The notes below the pieces were generated by a model, which was not told the DNA's origin, did not search any database, and saw only the letters and a program-made list of their open reading frames with translations. 64,000 nucleotides of DNA from Facklamia miroungae. GTDB taxonomy: Bacteria > Bacillota > Bacilli > Lactobacillales > Aerococcaceae. This document shows positions 36,180-47,290 of this stretch, piece after piece. The stretch's first letter is position 1, and the number at the start of each line of letters is the position of its first letter. The position numbers and the translations under genes are program-made. The stretch is taken from positions 124,001 to 188,000 of the forward strand of contig NZ_JAAXPS010000003.1 of the NCBI RefSeq assembly GCF_012396555.1, written 5' to 3'.

Positions 36180-36208
36180 TTGTGAAATTTGGCAATTTAT
36201 GGTATAAT
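36180..36208 (+). promoter_or_regulatory. veg promoter
   Basis: TTGTGA (36180-36185), 17-bp spacer, TGG TATAAT (36203-36208). The B. subtilis veg promoter is one of its strongest. It lies downstream of the in-frame GTG at 36182, which is rejected as a start. Confidence 0.75.
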
Positions 36209-36226
36209 GAGGTGCGAGGTGATAAG

Positions 36227-36454
36227 ATGCCAAAAGACCTGATTGAAATCAAGTCAATGCTTGATGGTAGAGTTGGAGAAGAGATTATTGTGACTGTTCA
36301 GATGGGGCGCAAAAAAAAGCGGGAACGTCGAGGAACACTTGCTGAGACTTACCGATCAATCTTTATTGTTGACCTAGATGAAGAAGATAATGTGGATCGT
36401 GTATCATTTTCTTACCGTGATATACTTACCAATGCGGTACAAATTGAATTTTAG
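36227..36454 (+). CDS. veg: Veg family protein
   Basis: A 75-residue Veg protein: LIEIKSMLDGRVGEEIIVTVQMGRKKKRERRGTL with the basic KKKRERRG patch, as in B. subtilis Veg, which stimulates biofilm formation. The start at 36227 is set by GAGGTGA just upstream and by the promoter at 36180-36208. It lies between ksgA and pth, a common place for veg. Confidence 0.93.
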   Translation: MPKDLIEIKSMLDGRVGEEIIVTVQMGRKKKRERRGTLAETYRSIFIVDLDEEDNVDRVSFSYRDILTNAVQIEF

Positions 36455-36468
36455 AGAATAATTATTTT

Positions 36469-36507
36469 AAGAGGCTTACTGTCTGCTTGGTAAGGCTCTT
36501 TCTTATT
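36469..36507 (+). terminator. veg terminator
   Basis: AAGAGGCTTAC (36469-36479) and GTAAGGCTCTT (36490-36500), one mismatch, then a T-rich tail. Confidence 0.7.
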
Positions 36508-36522
36508 TTGTAAGATGAGCTA

Positions 36523-36531
36523 TGGTATAAT
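36523..36531 (+). promoter_or_regulatory. pth extended -10 promoter
   Basis: TGGTATAAT (TATAAT at 36526-36531) lies 29 bp before the pth start. Confidence 0.6.
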
Positions 36532-36560
36532 GAGTTGCATATATTATGGAGGTGTCGTGC

Positions 36561-37127
36561 GTGAAAATGATTGTTGGACTAGGTAACCCTGGTGAGCGTT
36601 ATGCAGGGACGCGGCATAATGCAGGATTTGAAGTGCTTGATCGACTTGTAGATAAAGAAGGTCTAAGTTTTACCGATCAAAAATTTGAAGCAGATTTTAC
36701 TATCTGGCATTCTCAATCCGATAAAGTTCTTTTAGTTAAGCCCTTTACCTATATGAATAATTCAGGGCAAGCAGTTTTACCTTTTATGTCTTATTTTGGA
36801 CTCGCAATTGACGATTTAGTCGTAGTATATGACGAACTAGATCTAGAACCAGGACGTATTCGCTTACGCGAGCTAGGCTCAGCTGGTGGACACAATGGAA
36901 TGAAATCAATCATCCACATGTTGGGAACGAGTGAATTTAAACGTATTCGGGTGGGTATAGGACGGCCGCATCCGGGATGGAAAGTGGTTGATCATGTTTT
37001 AGCCCCTTTTGACAAAGAAAGTTTACCGCTAGTGACTCAAGCCATTGATCAAGCGGCGGATGCCTTAATTGACTGGGTGCATGGAAAGTCGTACAGCGAA
37101 GTAATGAATCAATATAATAGAAAATAA
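36561..37127 (+). CDS. pth: Peptidyl-tRNA hydrolase
   Basis: A 188-residue Pth: MIVGLGNPGERYAGTRHNAGF with the catalytic His in RHNAG, then FTYMNNSGQAV, VVYDELDLEPGRIR and GHNGMKS. It frees tRNA from dropped peptidyl-tRNA. The GTG at 36561 has GGAGGTG six bases upstream; the ATG at 36567 is an alternative, and the ATG at 36546 overlaps the ribosome site and is rejected. Head of the pth-mfd cluster. Confidence 0.96.
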   Translation: MKMIVGLGNPGERYAGTRHNAGFEVLDRLVDKEGLSFTDQKFEADFTIWHSQSDKVLLVKPFTYMNNSGQAVLPFMSYFGLAIDDLVVVYDELDLEPGRIRLRELGSAGGHNGMKSIIHMLGTSEFKRIRVGIGRPHPGWKVVDHVLAPFDKESLPLVTQAIDQAADALIDWVHGKSYSEVMNQYNRK

Positions 37128-37189
37128 TCCATGGAGCAAGGGTGTTTCCTGCTTCATGTTTTTGTGTTGGATGTAGAAGGAGAGATTCA

Positions 37190-40100
37190 ATGTTAGATAA
37201 GTTGCAAACTACAGCCTTTAGTCAAAGTATCCAGACAATTAATAAGGCTAATAATTCCTCTCTTCCCCATTTAGTAACGGGTCTGGACGGAAGTGGGAAA
37301 GCGATCTATATCGCAAAACTTTACCAAAAAGCTCCTAGTCAAATGCTGATAATTGAAAGCAATCCGAACCACTTAATGCAAATGTTGGAAGATCTTTCTA
37401 GTCTTTTACCTAACGTTGCCATTTATTCTTTTCCTGCAGAGGAAAGTTTAGCGTTAGAGTATTCAACAGCTTCTTTAGAAGGTAGAGCACAAAGAGTAGA
37501 GTGTCTTCAAGCTCTATTAAGTAAAGAACCAGCAATTATATTAACGAATGTAGCTGGGATTCGCAAACGCCTTTCACCCATTAATGACTGGCTAGCCAAT
37601 CAATTAGAATTAGCCATCGGTGATGAAATTGAGAGAGATGTTCTAGAGAACGTTCTCTTTGAATTAGGTTACCAAAGAGTATCAATGGTTATGGCTCCGG
37701 GTGAATACTCTGTCAGAGGAAGCATTATTGATTTTTATCCTTTAAATTATCCCTCCCCTATTCGGTTGGATTTTTTTGACGTTGAATTGGATTCAATTCG
37801 GTACTTTGATGCCGAAAGTCAGATTTCAAAAGAAAACTTGCAATCTATTAAGCTTGAACCAGCGGTCGATGTCTTGTTTACCCAAAGACAACAAAATAAT
37901 ATTAAGGATCAATTAATTGAAGAGATAACAGTAGCAAGTAAAAAAATTAAAGATTCCGAATTGAAACAAAAAATAAAACAATTTATGGGAGAACAAATTC
38001 AAGGTCTAGATCATGATCAATCGCTGGATAAGCATCAAGCATTTCTATGTTTCCATGATTCAGTCGGACACTCTATCTTAGATTATATGCATTCAACAGG
38101 TCGCTTGATCGTTAATGAATTTTCTAAGATACAACAAGAAGAAGTTCAACTAATGGAACACGATCAATTTTGGATCGAGCAAGAAACCTTGAAGGGTCAC
38201 CTATTTCCCAATCAAAACTTAAAGTTATCAGCTTTCAATCAAATAAAAGAAAGTCATCATCAAGTTGTCTTTTTTGACCTTATTCAAAAGAGTATGGGGA
38301 AACAGACTTTAGCGAGTATTCATCATTTTTCTTATCGCACAATGAATGCTTTTTACCATCAAATGCCATTAATTAAGGCTGAAATGGATCATTGGTTAAA
38401 ACAGGGTCAAAAAATCCAGTTAATTGTTGAATCAGAAAAGCGGGCTAAAAAAATTCGTCAATTATTCGCAGAGTATCAAATTGAACCTGTTCATCTTCAA
38501 AAAGACGAAAAATTTATACCAGATCAAATCAATATCTTGGTAGGCAATCTCAATCAGGGGTTTGAACTGCCAAATGATAAATGGGTATTATTAACTGAAA
38601 AAGAGTTGTTTAATCGCATAAAAAAGAAAGTGATTAAACAGCAAAAGTTATCCAATGCAGAACGGATTAAATCCTATAATGAATTAGAAACCGGTGATTA
38701 TGTGGTTCATATTAATCACGGTATTGGTCGTTATACGGGAATGGAAACAATGGAGATTGCTGGCTCACATCGTGACTTACTCGTCATAGAATACCAAAAT
38801 AACGCTAAAGTCATGGTACCGATTGATCAACTTCATTTGATTCAAAAATATGTTTCCTCTGGAGAGGCAAAGACACCTAAGATTCATCGTTTAGGTGGTA
38901 CCGAGTGGACCAAAACGAAACAAAAAGTTTCCAGTAAAATTGAGGATATAGCTGATGAATTGATTGAGCTCTATGCAAAACGCGAGCAAGAAAAGGGCTT
39001 TGCCTTCAATGAAGATAGTGCAGAGCAACAAGAATTTGAAAATGCCTTTCCTTACGTGGAAACACCTGATCAACTTCAGGCCTCTTCGGAAATAAAGAAA
39101 GATATGGAAAAAGAACGACCGATGGATCGTCTCTTAATTGGTGATGTCGGTTATGGGAAAACTGAAGTGGCAATGCGAGCGATCTTTAAGGCGGTCATGG
39201 ATGGTAAGCAAGTTGCTTTTCTCGTACCAACTACCATTTTAGCTCAGCAGCATTATAATTCATTGATGGAGCGATTTGCGGACTATCCCTTTGAGATAAG
39301 AATGTTAAGTCGTTTTGTCAGCAAAGCTAATCAAAAGGAAACGATTAAAGATCTTAAAGTAGGAGCCTGTCAAATAGTGGTCGGGACTCATCGGATTCTA
39401 TCGAAAGATATTGCCTTTCTAGATTTAGGTTTATTAGTTGTCGATGAAGAGCAGCGCTTTGGAGTAAAGCATAAAGAACGCTTAAAACAGTTACGCTCTC
39501 AAGTAGATGTTTTAACTCTCACGGCGACCCCGATTCCTAGAACGCTACATATGTCAATGATCGGCGTAAGAGATTTGTCTGTGATTGAGACGCCGCCAAG
39601 CAATCGTTACCCTGTACAGACCTATGTGATGGAACGAGATGAGGGTGCTATTAAGTCGGCGTTAGAGCGTGAAATGGCTCGAGGCGGACAAGCCTTTTAT
39701 CTTTACAATCGCGTAGCTACTATTTACCATCGGGCGGAAGAATTAGCCCAATTAGTACCAGAGGCTCGTGTAGCAGTTGCTCACGGTCAAATGAGTGAGA
39801 TCGAATTGGAAAATGTGCTTTATGATTTTGTCCAAGGGGATTATGATTTATTAGTCACGACTACGATTATTGAAACGGGTGTCGATATTCCCAACGCTAA
39901 TACTTTATTTATTGATCATGCAGATAAAATGGGATTATCAACGCTTTATCAACTTAGGGGAAGAGTCGGACGAACTAATCGTTTAGCTTATGCCTATTTA
40001 ATGTATGATCCTATGAAGCAATTAAGTGAAGTGAGCGAAAAACGTTTAAATGCCATCCGTGAATTCACGGAATTAGGGTCTGGATTTAAAATAGCCATGC

Positions 40101-40756
40101 GCGATCTTTCAATTCGTGGTGCAGGTAATCTCTTGGGAGCTCAACAGTCAGGCTTTATTGATTCCATTGGGTTTGATTTATATTCTCAATTGCTCAAAGA
40201 AGCAGTTGATAAAAAACAAGGTAAAGAGAACCACCAAAAGGCTTTTGAACAGAGTGAAACGGAAATCGATTTAGCCATTGATGCCTATTTACCAGCAACC
40301 TATATCGAAGATGAACGTCAAAAAATTGCAGCCTATAAAGCTATCCAGCAGATTAATTCCTTTGAATCATATCGGGATGTACAAGATCAATTGATTGATC
40401 GGTATGGGGAGTATCCTGACCAAGTAGCAGATCTATTAGATATTGCGCTACTTCGTCATTTAGCTGATCAAATTGGTGTTTTAACTATTAAAAAGCAACA
40501 CCAGTATGTCATTTTAACTTTTGATGAGAAAGCCACTCAGTTTTTCTATGGTCCTAATATTTATGAGGCCTTGCAAGATGTTAAAGCTAGAGAAGTGATA
40601 ACTAAGCCCAAAGACCGAATGCTAGTAAAATTAACGATTCAGGGCTTGAAAAGTTACGAAATTTTGAGTGTTTTAAAAAAATTATTAGATCAAGCAAATC
40701 AAGTTTATTTCAACTATCAGAATCGTCAAAATGAACTTAATCAAGCATTAAACTAA
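37190..40756 (+). CDS. mfd: Transcription-repair coupling factor
   Basis: A 1188-residue Mfd. An N-terminal UvrB-like region; an RNA-polymerase-interacting CarD-like domain from about residue 502 ([16 protein letters not shown]); the helicase motor with Walker A GDVGYGKT at 651 and DEEQ at 752; [16 protein letters not shown] and QLRGRVGR; and a C-terminal TRCF domain. It removes stalled RNA polymerase at lesions and recruits UvrA. The start at 37190 has AAGGAGA seven bases upstream; the GTG frame to 37142 adds an unconserved Cys-rich leader. Confidence 0.98.
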   Translation: MLDKLQTTAFSQSIQTINKANNSSLPHLVTGLDGSGKAIYIAKLYQKAPSQMLIIESNPNHLMQMLEDLSSLLPNVAIYSFPAEESLALEYSTASLEGRAQRVECLQALLSKEPAIILTNVAGIRKRLSPINDWLANQLELAIGDEIERDVLENVLFELGYQRVSMVMAPGEYSVRGSIIDFYPLNYPSPIRLDFFDVELDSIRYFDAESQISKENLQSIKLEPAVDVLFTQRQQNNIKDQLIEEITVASKKIKDSELKQKIKQFMGEQIQGLDHDQSLDKHQAFLCFHDSVGHSILDYMHSTGRLIVNEFSKIQQEEVQLMEHDQFWIEQETLKGHLFPNQNLKLSAFNQIKESHHQVVFFDLIQKSMGKQTLASIHHFSYRTMNAFYHQMPLIKAEMDHWLKQGQKIQLIVESEKRAKKIRQLFAEYQIEPVHLQKDEKFIPDQINILVGNLNQGFELPNDKWVLLTEKELFNRIKKKVIKQQKLSNAERIKSYNELETGDYVVHINHGIGRYTGMETMEIAGSHRDLLVIEYQNNAKVMVPIDQLHLIQKYVSSGEAKTPKIHRLGGTEWTKTKQKVSSKIEDIADELIELYAKREQEKGFAFNEDSAEQQEFENAFPYVETPDQLQASSEIKKDMEKERPMDRLLIGDVGYGKTEVAMRAIFKAVMDGKQVAFLVPTTILAQQHYNSLMERFADYPFEIRMLSRFVSKANQKETIKDLKVGACQIVVGTHRILSKDIAFLDLGLLVVDEEQRFGVKHKERLKQLRSQVDVLTLTATPIPRTLHMSMIGVRDLSVIETPPSNRYPVQTYVMERDEGAIKSALEREMARGGQAFYLYNRVATIYHRAEELAQLVPEARVAVAHGQMSEIELENVLYDFVQGDYDLLVTTTIIETGVDIPNANTLFIDHADKMGLSTLYQLRGRVGRTNRLAYAYLMYDPMKQLSEVSEKRLNAIREFTELGSGFKIAMRDLSIRGAGNLLGAQQSGFIDSIGFDLYSQLLKEAVDKKQGKENHQKAFEQSETEIDLAIDAYLPATYIEDERQKIAAYKAIQQINSFESYRDVQDQLIDRYGEYPDQVADLLDIALLRHLADQIGVLTIKKQHQYVILTFDEKATQFFYGPNIYEALQDVKAREVITKPKDRMLVKLTIQGLKSYEILSVLKKLLDQANQVYFNYQNRQNELNQALN

Positions 40757-40772
40757 AAAGGAGTGTTTATCG

Positions 40773-41033
40773 ATGCGTTTAGATAAGTTTTTAAAGATTT
40801 CAAGGATCATTAAAAGAAGAACCGTCGCCAAAGAAGTAGCTGACCAAGGGCGCGTTCAAATTAACGGGCAAGTCGCCAAATCGAGTTCAACGGTGAAAGT
40901 TGAAGATGAAATCAAAATTACGTTTGGCAATCGAATGATGGTCATTAAGGTTAAGCAATTGCAAGAATCTACTAAAAAAGAAGATGCGGCCAAGATGTAT
41001 GAATTAATCGGTGAAGAAATAATTGAAAAATAA
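40773..41033 (+). CDS. rqcP: S4-domain RNA-binding protein RqcP (YabO/Hsp15-like)
   Basis: An 86-residue protein with an S4 fold over about residues 1-55 ([21 protein letters not shown] ... [11 protein letters not shown]). In B. subtilis RqcP works with RqcH in alanine tailing of stalled nascent chains on 50S subunits. It lies between mfd and divIC, the standard position. AAAGGAG is 11 bp before the ATG. Confidence 0.93.
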   Translation: MRLDKFLKISRIIKRRTVAKEVADQGRVQINGQVAKSSSTVKVEDEIKITFGNRMMVIKVKQLQESTKKEDAAKMYELIGEEIIEK

Positions 41034-41097
41034 ACCAAAATCCAAAGATTAGAGGGTGCATTCTCATTAAATTACTGCTATACTCAAAAATGAGAGA

Positions 41098-41487
41098 GTG
41101 GTGAAAAAATTGAATGAAAAAAATAATCAGCAGCCCAATCGAAAAATCTTACCTTTTGATCAGACTAATCGTCCATTAAAAGCTTCTAAAAAAAGCAGAC
41201 AGGGTCGATTTTCTAAACACATGATACCTATTGTAGGCGTTTTTTTGACCTGTTTATCTATTTTTTCGCTTTTTCAAAGCTTTCAAAAGCATAAAGAAGT
41301 TACAAATCAATTAGTTCAAGCAGAAGTAAGTTTGAAAGATTCTATAGAAAAAAATAAACAAGCCAAAGCAGAATATGAACTATCAAAAGATAAAGAATAC
41401 ATTGCTAAGATAGCTCGCAAAGATTATTTTTTTTCAAAAGATAATGAAATAATTTTTGATATTGAAGAAGAATCAAGTGAACAATAA
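41098..41487 (+). CDS. divIC: Septum formation initiator DivIC/FtsB-like
   Basis: Up to 129 residues: a basic cytoplasmic N-terminus, one membrane helix at about 42-62 (MIPIVGVFLTCLSIFSLFQ), and an extracytoplasmic coiled coil ending in KEYIAKIARKDYFFSKDNEI, the FtsB/DivIC signature. It joins FtsL and DivIB in the divisome. The start is uncertain: GTG at 41098 lies only about 14 bp after a TGCTATACT -10 (41076-41084), while TTG at 41110 has GTGGTGA as ribosome site. The N-terminal few residues may therefore be absent. Confidence 0.9.
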   Translation: MVKKLNEKNNQQPNRKILPFDQTNRPLKASKKSRQGRFSKHMIPIVGVFLTCLSIFSLFQSFQKHKEVTNQLVQAEVSLKDSIEKNKQAKAEYELSKDKEYIAKIARKDYFFSKDNEIIFDIEEESSEQ

Positions 41488-41532
41488 AAGGTAATTAATT
41501 AATAGTATTATTATAGGAGGAAAAAGAAGTTT

Positions 41533-42057
41533 ATGGCGGTAGAAGTAGGACAAAAAGTTACAGGTAAGGTTACAGGAATTAAGAACTTTGGAGCCTTTGT
41601 AGCGTTGGAAAATAATCAATCAGGCTTAGTACACATCAGTGAAATATCGGATGGGTTTATAAATGATATCAACGAAGTTTTATCTCTTGGTGATGAAGTA
41701 ACAGTGAAGGTTGTTTCGATTGCTGATGACGGAAAAATAGGCTTATCCATTCGTCAAGCTGTCGATAAACCAGCAAGCTCCTCTCACGATAAAAGAAATG
41801 ATGACGGATCTACTGCCAAATTCCGCAAGCCTAAAGAGGCGCCTCGCCGTAATTTTCATCAAGAATATCCTAAAGTTCCACAAGGAAAGGGTAATTCTTA
41901 TCCTAATCAAAATGTTTCAGGTAAATATGCTCAAAAAAGCAATGATGATTTTGATCAATTAATGAGTAATTTCTTGAAAGATAGTGAAGACCGTTTGATC
42001 TCGCTCAAGCGTAATACTGAAGGGAAACGCGGCGGACGTGGCGGACGTCGAAGCTAA
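41533..42057 (+). CDS. yabR: S1-domain RNA-binding protein (YabR-like)
   Basis: A 174-residue protein: one S1 domain (about 1-75, VGQKVTGKVTGIKNFGAFVAL ... GLVHISEISDGF) followed by a basic, disordered tail ending in GGRGGRRS. Related YabR/GspB-type proteins bind RNA or the ribosome. AGGAGGA lies about 13 bp before the ATG. It follows divIC, its usual neighbour. Confidence 0.9.
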   Translation: MAVEVGQKVTGKVTGIKNFGAFVALENNQSGLVHISEISDGFINDINEVLSLGDEVTVKVVSIADDGKIGLSIRQAVDKPASSSHDKRNDDGSTAKFRKPKEAPRRNFHQEYPKVPQGKGNSYPNQNVSGKYAQKSNDDFDQLMSNFLKDSEDRLISLKRNTEGKRGGRGGRRS

Positions 42058-42073
42058 TCGATAATATTAAACG

Positions 42074-42126
42074 GACTGCAATAGACTTTTATATGTCTGT
42101 TTGCAGTCTTTATTTTGAAAGAAGTA
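42074..42126 (+). terminator. Probable terminator between yabR and tilS
   Basis: GACTGCAA (42074-42081) pairs with TTGCAGTC (42111-42118), enclosing an AGAC/GTCT stem, then TTTATTTT. Confidence 0.65.
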
Positions 42127-42139
42127 AAGGTGGGAAGCC

Positions 42140-43597
42140 ATGGAAGCAACCTTTCGACAATTTAAAAACAAAGTGGAATCATGGCCGAGTTGGGAAGAGT
42201 GCCAAACAATTGTCTTGGCTATCTCTGGCGGAGTCGATTCGATGGTGCTCTTGCATTTAATGATTGAATTGGTTCAATTAAATGAATATAAAGATCGGCA
42301 GTTAGTGGTGGCCCATTTCAATCATCGTTTGAGGTCACCAGAAATTCATGACAAAGAACAAACCCTCGTTGTAGAAACAGCTAAAAAGCATGATTTAGTT
42401 TACTTCGTTTCAAAGTGGGAAAGTCCTAGTAAGTCTAATATTGAGGCGAATGCCAGACAGGCGCGCTATCAATTTCTAGCGGATGTCTTAGACGCTAGTC
42501 AAGGTGATTGCTTGATGACAGCCCATCATTTAGATGATGCGGTTGAAACAATGTTCATGCGTATGGTTCGTGGCACTTCTTTGAAGGGCTTAACAGGCAT
42601 ACGCGATAATTATCAAAGAGTAATGAAAGCGACTAATAATGGAGTAACGGTGACCGCTTTGATGCGTCCTTTAATCAATTTTCGAAAAGCGGATCTATAT
42701 CGATATGCCAAGGCCCATCAAATCAGGTACTATGAAGATGAGAGTAATCAAGAGACAGAATATTTAAGAAATCGGATTCGCCAACAATATTTACCACAAA
42801 TCGAACTTGAGAACCCTCAATTTTACAATAATTTGTTTGCCATGCAGCAGCAATTGACTTCTTCTTACCAAGCCCATTATGAGACCTATATGAAAGAAGA
42901 ACCTATTCTTCTAGCTAAACTGGAGGCTAAACGTTGGGCTCTAGATGTAGAGAAATGGCGCAATCTTTCCTATGAATTTCGCGAAGTCTTTTTGACCATC
43001 TTTTTTGAGGAACGCTTCATTGAGGTGGCGGGTCAATACGATAAAGAGGCTATCAATCATTTGCTAGACCAGATCTTAAACACCGAAAACCCTAACTACC
43101 GCTTCAACTTAGCACCAGGTTGGGTATCACGGAGGGAATATAATTATATCTTTATTGAGCCAGAAGAAAGAAAGCTGCCCCAACTGTCTGATTACCGAGT
43201 GGATTTATCATCTAACAACAAGTGGTTTAGTCTTGGTAATGGCTTGTGGATTGGATTATTTAATCGCGCTTTTGTCAATAATCAAATGCGAAAAGCCGTA
43301 GATGATTTTTTGGCTCTTGATTTGTCAGGATTTAAAAGAACGCCAGCCTTTCACATACGTCACCGACAAGATGGGGATTTGATTGAGTTAAATTCAAGTA
43401 AGGGTTCTTATCATAAAAAAATATCAAGGATATTGATTGACGATAAGATTCCTTCCTCTTTGAGAGACCGAATCTGGTTGATTGTTAATGATGATAATGA
43501 AGTGATCTGGATGATTGGTCATCAAAGTTCCTCGAAATATCAGCCTCAAAAGCCAGAAAACATCACACACTATCTCTTAGTCCAAAAGATGTATTAA
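42140..43597 (+). CDS. tilS: tRNA(Ile)-lysidine synthase
   Basis: A 485-residue TilS. The PP-loop SGGVDS is at 29-34, with HFNHRLR and TAHHLDDAVET in the N-terminal ATPase. A middle helical domain and a C-terminal TilS domain (about 400-475) follow. It converts C34 of the AUA-reading tRNA-Ile to lysidine, an essential step. GGTGGGA lies before the ATG. The hpt and ftsH neighbours are the conserved order. Confidence 0.96.
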   Translation: MEATFRQFKNKVESWPSWEECQTIVLAISGGVDSMVLLHLMIELVQLNEYKDRQLVVAHFNHRLRSPEIHDKEQTLVVETAKKHDLVYFVSKWESPSKSNIEANARQARYQFLADVLDASQGDCLMTAHHLDDAVETMFMRMVRGTSLKGLTGIRDNYQRVMKATNNGVTVTALMRPLINFRKADLYRYAKAHQIRYYEDESNQETEYLRNRIRQQYLPQIELENPQFYNNLFAMQQQLTSSYQAHYETYMKEEPILLAKLEAKRWALDVEKWRNLSYEFREVFLTIFFEERFIEVAGQYDKEAINHLLDQILNTENPNYRFNLAPGWVSRREYNYIFIEPEERKLPQLSDYRVDLSSNNKWFSLGNGLWIGLFNRAFVNNQMRKAVDDFLALDLSGFKRTPAFHIRHRQDGDLIELNSSKGSYHKKISRILIDDKIPSSLRDRIWLIVNDDNEVIWMIGHQSSSKYQPQKPENITHYLLVQKMY

Positions 43598-43666
43598 AAG
43601 GGTGCAAGAAAAATAATAAGTATGTTAAAATACATAAATACACTTTGATAAAGAAAAGGAGTCACT

Positions 43667-44209
43667 ATGTTAGAACAAGATGTTTTAAAAATACTCGTAA
43701 CAGAAGAAGAATTACGAGCAACCGTGCAACGCTTAGGAAAAGAGATTACTACACACTATCAAGGTAAAGAAGTGCTTGTGGTTGGTATTTTAAGAGGGGC
43801 CGCTCTTTTCATGGCTGATCTGATTCGTCAGATGGATTGCTATGTAGAGATCGATTTTATGGATGTATCTAGTTATGGATCAGCCACAGAGTCTTCTGGT
43901 GAAGTTAAAATAATAAAAGATTTAAATAACAGTGTAGAAGGAAAAGATATTTTGATTGTAGAAGATATTATTGATACCGGCAGAACCTTAAAATATATAA
44001 TCGACCTACTTAAATTTCGTAAAGCCAATTCAATTAAGATATGTAGCCTCCTAGATAAAGCAGAGCGTAGGATTGAAGCGGACGTTACCGTAGATTATGT
44101 AGGCGTTGAGGTGCCTAATGAGTTTGTGGTCGGTTATGGCTTGGATTATGATCAAAAATACCGTAACTTACCTTATATCGGTGTATTAAAACCTGAAATT
44201 TATTCATAG
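43667..44209 (+). CDS. hpt: Hypoxanthine phosphoribosyltransferase
   Basis: A 180-residue [21 protein letters not shown], the PRPP loop [13 protein letters not shown], and the C-terminal [20 protein letters not shown]. It salvages hypoxanthine (and guanine) to nucleotides. Relevant if the organism lacks de novo purine synthesis, since only an odd purC is seen here. AAAGGAG lies before the ATG. Confidence 0.97.
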   Translation: MLEQDVLKILVTEEELRATVQRLGKEITTHYQGKEVLVVGILRGAALFMADLIRQMDCYVEIDFMDVSSYGSATESSGEVKIIKDLNNSVEGKDILIVEDIIDTGRTLKYIIDLLKFRKANSIKICSLLDKAERRIEADVTVDYVGVEVPNEFVVGYGLDYDQKYRNLPYIGVLKPEIYS

Positions 44210-44290
44210 ACTATTTGAACAGTATATTTGTCTTTTTATAAGATTAAGTGTATTCTTAATCAATAATTGAAGTTAAGGAGAAAGAAGCGA

Positions 44291-46333
44291 ATGCAAAAAC
44301 CAAATCCGAATCGAAATCCCTTTCGAAATCCCTTTCGAAACACATTAGCGTACATTTTAATCGGTTTGGCTATTTTAGGTGGCTTTACCCTCATGACAGA
44401 TGGCGGCTCATTTATGAAAGCGAGCCAAAAGATAACTACTTCTGAATTCATTAGACAGCTAGAAACAGATAAAATAGCTGAATTTGAAATTCAAATTGGA
44501 TCAGGAGTATATCATGTAAGAGGAAAATATCAACCACAAAAATCTGAGTCTAAATCAGATGATAAAATAGTCGAAGTGATTAAGGGCGACAGTAAAACGC
44601 AAGCCTTTGAAACTGAAATTTTACCAAATGATTCGATGCTTAAACAAGTTACCGATCTTGCTGAAAAAAATGAAATTAAATATAAATCCATTCCAGAATC
44701 TTCAGCGGGAATCTGGCTCAACTTCTTACCCATTCTACTCTTATTGATACCTAGCTTTTTCTTAATGTATACCATGATGCAAGCTAGCAATGGTGGCGGT
44801 AAAGGTGTCATGAATTTTGGTAAATCTAAATCAAAAGATGTTTCCAAACAAAAAGTTAAAGTAAGATTTTCTGATGTTGCTGGAGCTGATGAGGAAAAAC
44901 AAGAGTTAGTTGAAATCGTTGAATTCTTAAAAGAACCTAAAAAGTTTACAGCCTTAGGTGCAAGAATTCCCGCTGGTGTACTTTTAGAAGGGCCTCCCGG
45001 AACAGGTAAGACTTTACTCGCTAAGGCTGTAGCCGGAGAAGCGGGTGTTCCATTCTTCTCTATTTCAGGTTCAGAATTCGTAGAGATGTTTGTCGGGGTA
45101 GGAGCGTCTCGAGTACGTGACCTCTTTGAAAATGCTAAAAAAGAAGCTCCAGCGATTATATTTATTGATGAGATCGATGCAGTGGGTCGTCAAAGAGGTG
45201 CTGGTATGGGGGGCGGTCATGATGAACGTGAGCAGACCCTCAACCAATTACTCGTTGAGATGGATGGTTTTGAAGGAAATGAAGGAGTCATCGTGATGGC
45301 TGCTACTAACCGTTCCGATGTTCTTGACCCAGCGCTTTTACGTCCGGGGCGTTTCGATCGTCAAATTTTAGTGGGTAACCCAGATGTTAAAGGAAGAGAA
45401 GCTGTATTGAAAGTTCACTCCCGTAATAAAAAATTGGCATCTGACATTGATTTGAAAGTGATTGCTCAACAGACACCAGGCTTTTCTGGTGCTGATTTAG
45501 AAAACTTATTGAATGAAGCCGCTCTAATTGCAGCTCGTTTCAATCGTAAAGAAATTACAGCACCCGATTTAGATGAAGCGCATGACCGTGTAATTGCCGG
45601 GCCTGCTAAGAAAGATGCTGTTGTTTCTGAACGACAAAGAAAAACAGTGGCCTACCATGAAGCAGGTCATACTGTGATTGGTATGGTCTTAAGTGAAGCA
45701 CGTACGGTCCACAAGGTAACCATCGTTCCTCGTGGTCGAGCAGGTGGCTATGCCATCATGCTACCTAAAGAAGATCAGTACATCGTGACTTACAAAGAAC
45801 TTTTTGAACAAGTCGTAGGTCTATTGGGTGGTCGAGCAGCTGAAGAAATTGTCTTTAACCATCAATCAACAGGTGCTAGCGATGACTTCAGACAAGCGAC
45901 AGCCATTGTTCGTAGCATGGTGACACGTTACGGAATGTCCGAAACGATTGGAACCGTTCAGTACGAAAGCGATAGTCAGCCATTTGCTGGTCGCCGCTAT
46001 GGTACAGAAGATCATACTTCTTATTCTGAGCAAGTAGCTTATGAAATTGATAAGGAAATTCACCGTATTATGAACGAAGCTTTGATGGAAGCTTATCACA
46101 TTATAAATGAGCATCGTGCGCAATTGAATTTAATTGCTGAAAAGCTTCTGGAGATAGAAACCTTAGATGCGCGACAAATTAAAGCTCTGTTTGAAACAGG
46201 TCAAATGCCAAAAGCAGATGAAAGCGAGTCAGAAGAACCTGTAGAAGAGCCGACTGATTTTGAAGAAAGCAAGGAAAAATCTTTACAAGAAGATCCTCAA
46301 AAAGAGTCAGATATAAGTCAAGAAAACGAATAA
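44291..46333 (+). CDS. ftsH: ATP-dependent zinc metalloprotease FtsH
   Basis: A 680-residue membrane protease. N-terminal helix at about 18-36, an extracytoplasmic region, and a second helix at about 143-163. AAA module: Walker A GPPGTGKT at 234-241, [13 protein letters not shown], and [21 protein letters not shown]. The zinc site is HEAGH at 456-460. The tail after about 630 is strongly acidic. It degrades misfolded membrane proteins and short-lived regulators. The start at 44291 follows AAGGAG by ten bases. Near the N-terminus a 12-bp tandem repeat duplicates the residues NPFR. Confidence 0.97.
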   Translation: MQKPNPNRNPFRNPFRNTLAYILIGLAILGGFTLMTDGGSFMKASQKITTSEFIRQLETDKIAEFEIQIGSGVYHVRGKYQPQKSESKSDDKIVEVIKGDSKTQAFETEILPNDSMLKQVTDLAEKNEIKYKSIPESSAGIWLNFLPILLLLIPSFFLMYTMMQASNGGGKGVMNFGKSKSKDVSKQKVKVRFSDVAGADEEKQELVEIVEFLKEPKKFTALGARIPAGVLLEGPPGTGKTLLAKAVAGEAGVPFFSISGSEFVEMFVGVGASRVRDLFENAKKEAPAIIFIDEIDAVGRQRGAGMGGGHDEREQTLNQLLVEMDGFEGNEGVIVMAATNRSDVLDPALLRPGRFDRQILVGNPDVKGREAVLKVHSRNKKLASDIDLKVIAQQTPGFSGADLENLLNEAALIAARFNRKEITAPDLDEAHDRVIAGPAKKDAVVSERQRKTVAYHEAGHTVIGMVLSEARTVHKVTIVPRGRAGGYAIMLPKEDQYIVTYKELFEQVVGLLGGRAAEEIVFNHQSTGASDDFRQATAIVRSMVTRYGMSETIGTVQYESDSQPFAGRRYGTEDHTSYSEQVAYEIDKEIHRIMNEALMEAYHIINEHRAQLNLIAEKLLEIETLDARQIKALFETGQMPKADESESEEPVEEPTDFEESKEKSLQEDPQKESDISQENE

Positions 46334-46342
46334 GCATGTTAG

Positions 46343-46368
46343 AAGACAGGCTCTTGCCTGTCTTTTAT
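46343..46368 (+). terminator. Terminator between ftsH and hslO
   Basis: AAGACAGGC (46343-46351) and GCCTGTCTT (46356-46364) with a 4-base loop, then TTTATC. Confidence 0.75.
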
Positions 46369-46398
46369 CTTAGATTTTATCAGGAAGTAGGGAAGAAA

Positions 46399-47274
46399 AT
46401 GAAATGAAAATTAATTAAAGCACTCGCTTTTGATGATCAAATTCGCATCTATGTAGTTGACGCGACGGAACTAGTCAGTCAAGCTCAAGTAAAACACAAA
46501 ACTTGGCATACCGCTACAGCTGCTTTAGGGAGAAGTTTAGTTGCGACTGCACTTTTGTCAGCTAACCTAAAAGGGGAGGACCGTATCCTTGTTCAAATAA
46601 AAGGAAGTGGGCCAATAGGCTTAATTGCTTGTGATGGCGACACGCACGGAAGAATCAGAGGCTATGTTACCAATCCAAAAGTTGCTTTAGAGTTAAATAG
46701 TAAAGGTAAAATAGATGTGGCCGGTGCGGTTGGACTACCTGGTAGTCTGAAAGTTAGTAAGTATATCGCCGATTCCGATCCTTTTACAGGCCAAGTCGAT
46801 CTTATTTCAGGCGAACTCGGTGAAGACTTTACTTATTACATGGCTGTATCGGAACAAACGCCGTCATCGATTGGTTTAAGTGTGCTAGTCAATCCTGATG
46901 AGACCGTTCAGTCAGCGGGAGGGTTCATGATCCAAGTGTTACCGGGAACTTCGGAAGAAGTGATTGATCAGTTAGAAGCAAAAATTAAATCCTTAGGATC
47001 ACTTTCCGATCTTATTGATGGGTCAGATGATATCAGAGAGCTTTTAGATTCCTTAGTAGGCTCTAATAATAGTCGTATTCTTGTAGAACAAAGCGTCGAA
47101 TTCTCTTGTCCATGCAGCAAGGAACGATTTGCGCAGTCAATGGCTGCTTTGGACCCAAAGACAATCCAAGTAATGATAGATGAAGATAAGGGAGCAGAAG
47201 TAATTTGCCAGTATTGTAATGCCGTTTACCAGTTTAGTGAAGCCGATTTAAGAGATATTTTAGACCAGCAATAA
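46399..47274 (+). CDS. hslO: Hsp33 redox chaperone, with an in-frame TGA at codon 3
   Basis: From ATG 46399 the frame encodes 291 codons, the normal Hsp33 length, but codon 3 (46405-46407) is TGA. The residues after it, KLIKALAFDDQIRIY, are the expected conserved N-terminus. No ATG, GTG or TTG follows until TTG 46555, which would remove about 50 conserved residues. The C-terminus has the zinc/redox pair C-x-C (FSCPCS) and C-x-x-C (VICQYCN). Hsp33 becomes an active holdase on oxidation. Options: a nonsense mutation, a sequencing error, initiation at ATT 46414, or read-through. Shown as a CDS because the rest is intact. Confidence 0.8.
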
Positions 47275-47290
47275 TAGGGTTATTATAGCC

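Noticed and set aside
44242-44261. GATTAAG/CTTAATC hairpin before ftsH
   Set aside because: Seven-bp stem without a T-run; it may be incidental in AT-rich DNA.
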